Of a DNA stretch of 20,804 bases, positions 17,671-20,804 are shown piece by piece. The first letter of the stretch is position 1; every line of letters begins with the position of its first letter. The position numbers were made by a program, and so were the translations under genes. Origin of the DNA: Chara braunii (lineage: Eukaryota; Streptophyta; Charophyceae; Charales; Characeae); the NCBI GenBank assembly GCA_003427395.1, contig BFEA01000761.1:564766-585569 (forward strand), written 5' to 3'. The notes beneath the pieces were generated by a model. That model had not been told where the DNA came from, did not search any database, and saw only the letters and a list, made by a program, of their open reading frames with translations.

Positions 17671-18590
17671 TCCTGAACTATGCACAGGGTCCTGTTATGC
17701 TCGCTGTAACCCATACATTCGTACGGACCACTCGACTACAGAAGCCATACAGAAGCCATGACCAAACACGTTACTTTCTCCCCTCAACCTAAAATGACAG
17801 AACCCCCTCTCATCCAAAATCAGATTAAATCAAACCCCTTCCATAAACATACCCAAAATACGCCTTGCTTACTACCCCTTCCATTTCCTTACTTTCAAGT
17901 TAGATCCACATGCAACTATATACAATGGTGCTAGCTTGCATTGCTATCTACCGCAGCCCGACCGGCGCTACCGAACTTGCTCGCAATTGCTTGTTGCGCC
18001 ACAGAGCACGCGATTTGCAATAATCCCACCTCATTCCCCTCTTCTACGCTCGCGTGTCGAGCAAGCACGAGCGACCTACTGCTCGTGGACCTACAACGAC
18101 ATCGCTAACACACTCTCTAATCCCCTCCTGCCATCGCTGCGCTCCATTGCGTTCTACAAGCGACCTAACACACAGAGGGAGAATGACGTTCGTTGAAGAG
18201 ATGTCGTCTTCACAGGCCTTCCGCTCACAGGTATCGATTCACTTGAACATACCCCTAACCTTCCCCAAGCCCCCTCTTCCCTCACCTCCCCCTACCCTCC
18301 TTGATCTACAAACTAACGTGGAGCTGCATCCCTCTAACGAGCTGCTATGGGTGCTAAGTGGCGAAAAGTGCACTTCAGGGCGTGCACCCCCCCTATGGTT
18401 GTCCTCAACAGTCATCGCTACCCTTAATTACTAACTCTAATTACTAGATGTTCCCCAATAACCTAAATCACAAACCCCTCTTGCATCCTCACAAATGAGT
18501 TGATGGCTAAAACACCCACTATGTTTAAATTGTTGCTAACCCGTCGCGATATGACAAATGTGATGTTCTTATTTCCCATATATGCAAGGT
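17671..18590. other. Unrecognised sequence, no gene assigned
   Basis: Composition returns to about 50% GC. Overlapping plus-strand ORFs at 17936-18196 and 18054-18434 show no domain that I know, and they compete with each other. I see no splice-site pattern or RNA gene. Confidence 0.4.
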
Positions 18591-18599
18591 GGGCGTGTT

Positions 18600-18738
18600 T
18601 ACACACACCCACTACAAACACGCACACACGCATGCACACACACACACATACACACACACACACACACACACCACACACACACACACACACACACGCATGC
18701 ACACACACACACACGCTTCATTTTTTTTTTGTGTGTGT

Positions 18739-18772
<34 letters not shown>

Positions 18773-18815
18773 ACAATCAAGCAGCAGCAGCAGCAGAAGA
18801 AGAAGAAGAAGAAGG
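18600..18815. repeat. (CA)n, (AATC)n, (AGC)n and (AGA)n microsatellites
   Basis: Interrupted (CA)n runs, with GCATGCACAC islands, span about 18600-18716. They are followed by a T run, an (AATC)n tract at about 18740-18778, (AGC)n at about 18781-18795 and (AGA)n to about 18815. The His/Thr-rich frames here are not genes. Confidence 0.9.
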
Positions 18816-18999
18816 GAAAAAAAAAACAATTACCTTGGAATTTTTTTTAGGACTCTGACTCCATATCAGTCACGAAAAATAAAAATAAAAAATTCATGCT
18901 TTTCTTTATTTTTATTTTATTTTTTTCTTTTTAACCGATTTTCGTTTTTTATTTTTTATAAATCCTAAATGAAGTCAAATTTAGAAAGAAAAAAAAATG

Positions 19000-19030
19000 G
19001 GGTTGTAGGGTTTTCAAAACCCTACAACCC
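19000..19030. repeat. 31-bp perfect inverted repeat made of two teloboxes
   Basis: 15-bp arms (GGGTTGTAGGGTTTT and its complement) flank a single C. Each arm contains the plant telobox AAACCCTA or its complement. An A-rich run lies to the left and 14 T to the right, so the fold could extend further. Confidence 0.85.
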
Positions 19031-19562
19031 TTTTTTTTTTTTTTCACTTATTTTTCAACCCCCCCAAAAATATAGTAAATATCAGGCCACAAACTAGGCC
19101 TGGCGGGTGCGGCTGCGACCGACTTTTTCGGCCGCAACGGCCGAATTGCCCGCGGCCTAGGCCGCGGGTGTCACATAGTTCTAGAGCGTCCGCCATCTTA
19201 CGAACGTGGGGAAGGTTGGGTCTAAGTTGTTGGGCCGATTTCCAGTCCTTGTTTCCTTCATCCCATATGTCTCCTACCCTAAGAATCCCGTATCTGACCC
19301 AGGAGGACCAACGGGGATCCGAACTGCAGAAGACCCGGCGTTGCTTGTCCGTGATTGCTCTATTACCAAACAGGGGTCGGCGCAGGATTTCCTCTATGCA
19401 ATCCGGGGATGGTCTATCGGGGATCGACAACATTCTCCTGTTTCGGATAAGGTTGACGCAAAACTTGTCCTTAATCAGGTCTTGTCCCGCTGCTCCTCTG
19501 TCCCCTTCCACTGCTGGGTGTGAGTTGGCTCGGGGGGTGGGACGCGGCAACCGAGACATCAT
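19031..19562 (-). pseudogene. LINE ORF2 C-terminal fragment with 3' end
   Basis: 172 open codons run from 19562 to 19044. The middle part reads EILRRPLFGNRAITDKQRR, RWSSWVRYGILRVGDIWDEG, NKDWKSAQQLRPNLPHV. This is the pattern found after the RT of L1/Tx1-type LINEs: LFGN, a Trp/Gly-Ile strand, VGDIWDE, then W and a helix. The last 50 codons are Gly/Arg/Pro-rich and may be 3' untranslated sequence. Fourteen A on the minus strand (19044-19031) follow the stop at once, as a poly(A) tail would. The copy is 5'-truncated, as is usual for LINEs, and lies opposite in strand to the LINE at 14671. I recognise the family but not the specific element. Confidence 0.6.
19149..19168. repeat. 20-bp perfect GC palindrome in LINE 3' region
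   Basis: CCCGCGGCCTAGGCCGCGGG equals its own reverse complement. It lies about 105 bp before the LINE poly(A) on the minus strand and next to a second partial hairpin (GGCCGCAACGGCC). In some LINEs a 3' stem-loop is the RT recognition site. Confidence 0.85.
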
Positions 19563-19692
19563 CCATGGAAGGTAGAGGACATAAGGGAGGGGCTTAGGGA
19601 TGCTTTCTGGTTACCCGTATGAAGAGCTTAAAATGAGTGCAATGGAGGGTAGCAGACAACCATGACAGAACCCTCAAAGAAGTGGTGAAGTC

Positions 19693-19766
19693 CCACCCCC
19701 CCCCCTGCCATGTGGCAGAGCCCTCAAAGGTGGACAGCTAGGGTTCTGCCGCATGGCAGGGGGTGG
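19693..19766. repeat. Inverted repeat, arms about 27-32 bp
   Basis: The arm at 19693-19724 (CCAC, a C run, CTGCCATGTGGCAGAGCCCT) pairs with 19740-19766 (AGGGTTCTGCCGCATGGCAG then GGGTGG). A 15-nt loop separates them, with two mismatches plus a longer C run on the left. The arms also contain the small palindrome TGCCATGTGGCA. There is no protein context. Confidence 0.75.
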
Positions 19767-19852
19767 TAGAACACCGCCACGTAAGTACATTTGAGATGGA
19801 AGATTGGTATCAGTCCACCTCTGAGATGAATGGGCAGCTATGCCACCAGTAA

Positions 19853-19883
19853 TTTTTTTTTTTTTTTTTTAATTTTTTTTTTT
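19853..19883. repeat. Poly(T) tract
   Basis: Two T runs separated by AA. On the minus strand it would be a poly(A) tail, but I recognise no LINE coding sequence upstream of it on that strand. Confidence 0.85.
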
Positions 19884-20077
19884 GAGAAACAACCTGAATA
19901 AATGCTAGGGGTGCTGATAAGAGCAGACATCGCTAGCATGCGCGGGGAGGCTCCATCTATTGGTGGGGAGCAGCACCTGCTGGAAAGCGGGTCCAGCGTC
20001 CCTGTAAACAACATAGTTCATATGAACATGCCACGTGTCCGTCGTAATGTGAACTATTTCGACTGCGAATAAACACT

Positions 20078-20804
20078 CAGTACATGGCCCAATAGGGCAT
20101 CATGCGACACTTTAAATGGTCAGTATATGAGGTGTTGACATGACAAATGTTGCGGCGGGGCGTTTTGAGCCCTTCATACATGAATAGTCTTTATTAAATG
20201 CGAATTAACACTGTGTAAAAAAGGGCAGGGGCTCTTTGAATGACACCTTGACAATATTGTCCAGGCTTAGTGTTGCTGTGACAGACAGTACATGATTCAA
20301 AAGGGCATCGTGTTGGGTATGTGGTGCCTGTTTTCCATAAAAGGTCAGGGGTCCGGCGCCCGACACCTTGCAAGTTGATGGACTGAACCTGTCAACTGTG
20401 GTCGGGCAGAACACCCAACCTGGTGCACGACATTTGACAAGTTGAACCCGCAACCCGTCAGTACCCCTAACACGAACCCGCAATTCGTCAGTACCCCTGC
20501 AATAATTGTGTCCACCAGTTATCTTCCCGTAAGGACCTGAGGCTCCTTCTCCGGTTGACAAATGGTAGTTGAACAGTGTCACCGAATGATTTGGGAGTTA
20601 GTGGTGTTCGATAGAGCACCTTAAGGAAGTTGCAAACAGTCGTTCGCTGTCGATGCCGATTGCCAATAGCACTGTTAGGGGGCCTTTATGCTGGTTCCTG
20701 ATCTGTTTGGCGATCGAGCAGCTTGAAGAAGTGTGAAAGAGTCATTGGTTGTCTGTGTGGATTGTCATTAGCACTCTTAGGGAAACTTGATGCGAGATCT
20801 GATT
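20078..20804. repeat. Short diverged duplications to the window end
   Basis: CAGTACATG with AGGGCATC(A/G)TG occurs at 20078 and 20286 (spacing 208). A 25-bp unit (GAACCCGCAACCCGTCAGTA then CCCCT) occurs at 20444-20468 and 20474-20498 with two differences. A unit of about 102 bp starts at 20609 and again at 20711, with its internal word TAGCACTSTTAGGG at 20667 and 20769, and runs to the window end. One minus-strand ORF (20582-20205) crosses these repeats and is probably not a gene. Confidence 0.7.

Noticed and set aside
17936-18434. Overlapping plus-strand ORFs of 86 and 126 codons
   Set aside because: Pro/Ser/Leu-rich, no domain, no supporting splice or promoter pattern.
1-20804. tRNA, rRNA and CRISPR-like arrays
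   Set aside because: I saw no cloverleaf with matching box A/B, no rRNA-like conserved blocks, and the tandem repeats lack spacers of regular length.

Overview
The window looks like intergenic DNA from a large, repeat-rich eukaryotic genome, and I find no convincing host gene. The best clue to lineage is the primer-binding site of an LTR retrotransposon on the minus strand (14486-14498). It matches the 3' end of plant-type initiator tRNA-Met at 12 of 13 positions, which suggests the green-plant lineage (a streptophyte alga or a land plant). The species cannot be told from the sequence.

Layout. 1-2800 is microsatellites and low-complexity DNA (GA/TC, CA, GACA, GAT, AATC and GATGGC tracts, one unresolved base at 2084), with short duplications. 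2874-3256 is a foldback structure with nested inverted repeats. 3260-6042 is unrecognised sequence with a TC microsatellite, a 38-bp tandem repeat and an isolated LTR-like terminus at 3543. 6043-14670 is a decayed Ty3/gypsy LTR retrotransposon on the minus strand. 14671-16163 is a LINE fragment on the plus strand, ending in 69 A. 16274-17670 is very AT-rich and holds diverged repeats about 230 bp apart. 17671-18590 is unrecognised. 18590-18820 is CA/AATC/AGC/AGA repeats. 19031-19562 is the 3' end of a second LINE on the minus strand, abutting a telobox palindrome. 19570-20804 holds a hairpin and several short diverged duplications.

The gypsy element is the main content. From its 5' end (high coordinates) it has a short LTR, the tRNA-Met primer-binding site, gag with a damaged zinc knuckle, a protease whose catalytic Asp is Asn, reverse transcriptase, RNase H, a PHD-finger-like Cys/His cluster, integrase (HHCC, DDE core, C-terminal domain), and a third open reading frame. 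That third frame lies between integrase and the 3' LTR, where env-like genes sit. Gag-pol carries at least fifteen in-frame stops and several frameshifts, so this copy is dead, but the domain order is readable.

The two features most worth following are the PHD-like finger between RNase H and integrase, which could suggest a chromatin-reading targeting module, and the third ORF, with a hydrophobic N-terminus and a very acidic C-terminal part. Neither is part of the textbook gypsy layout.
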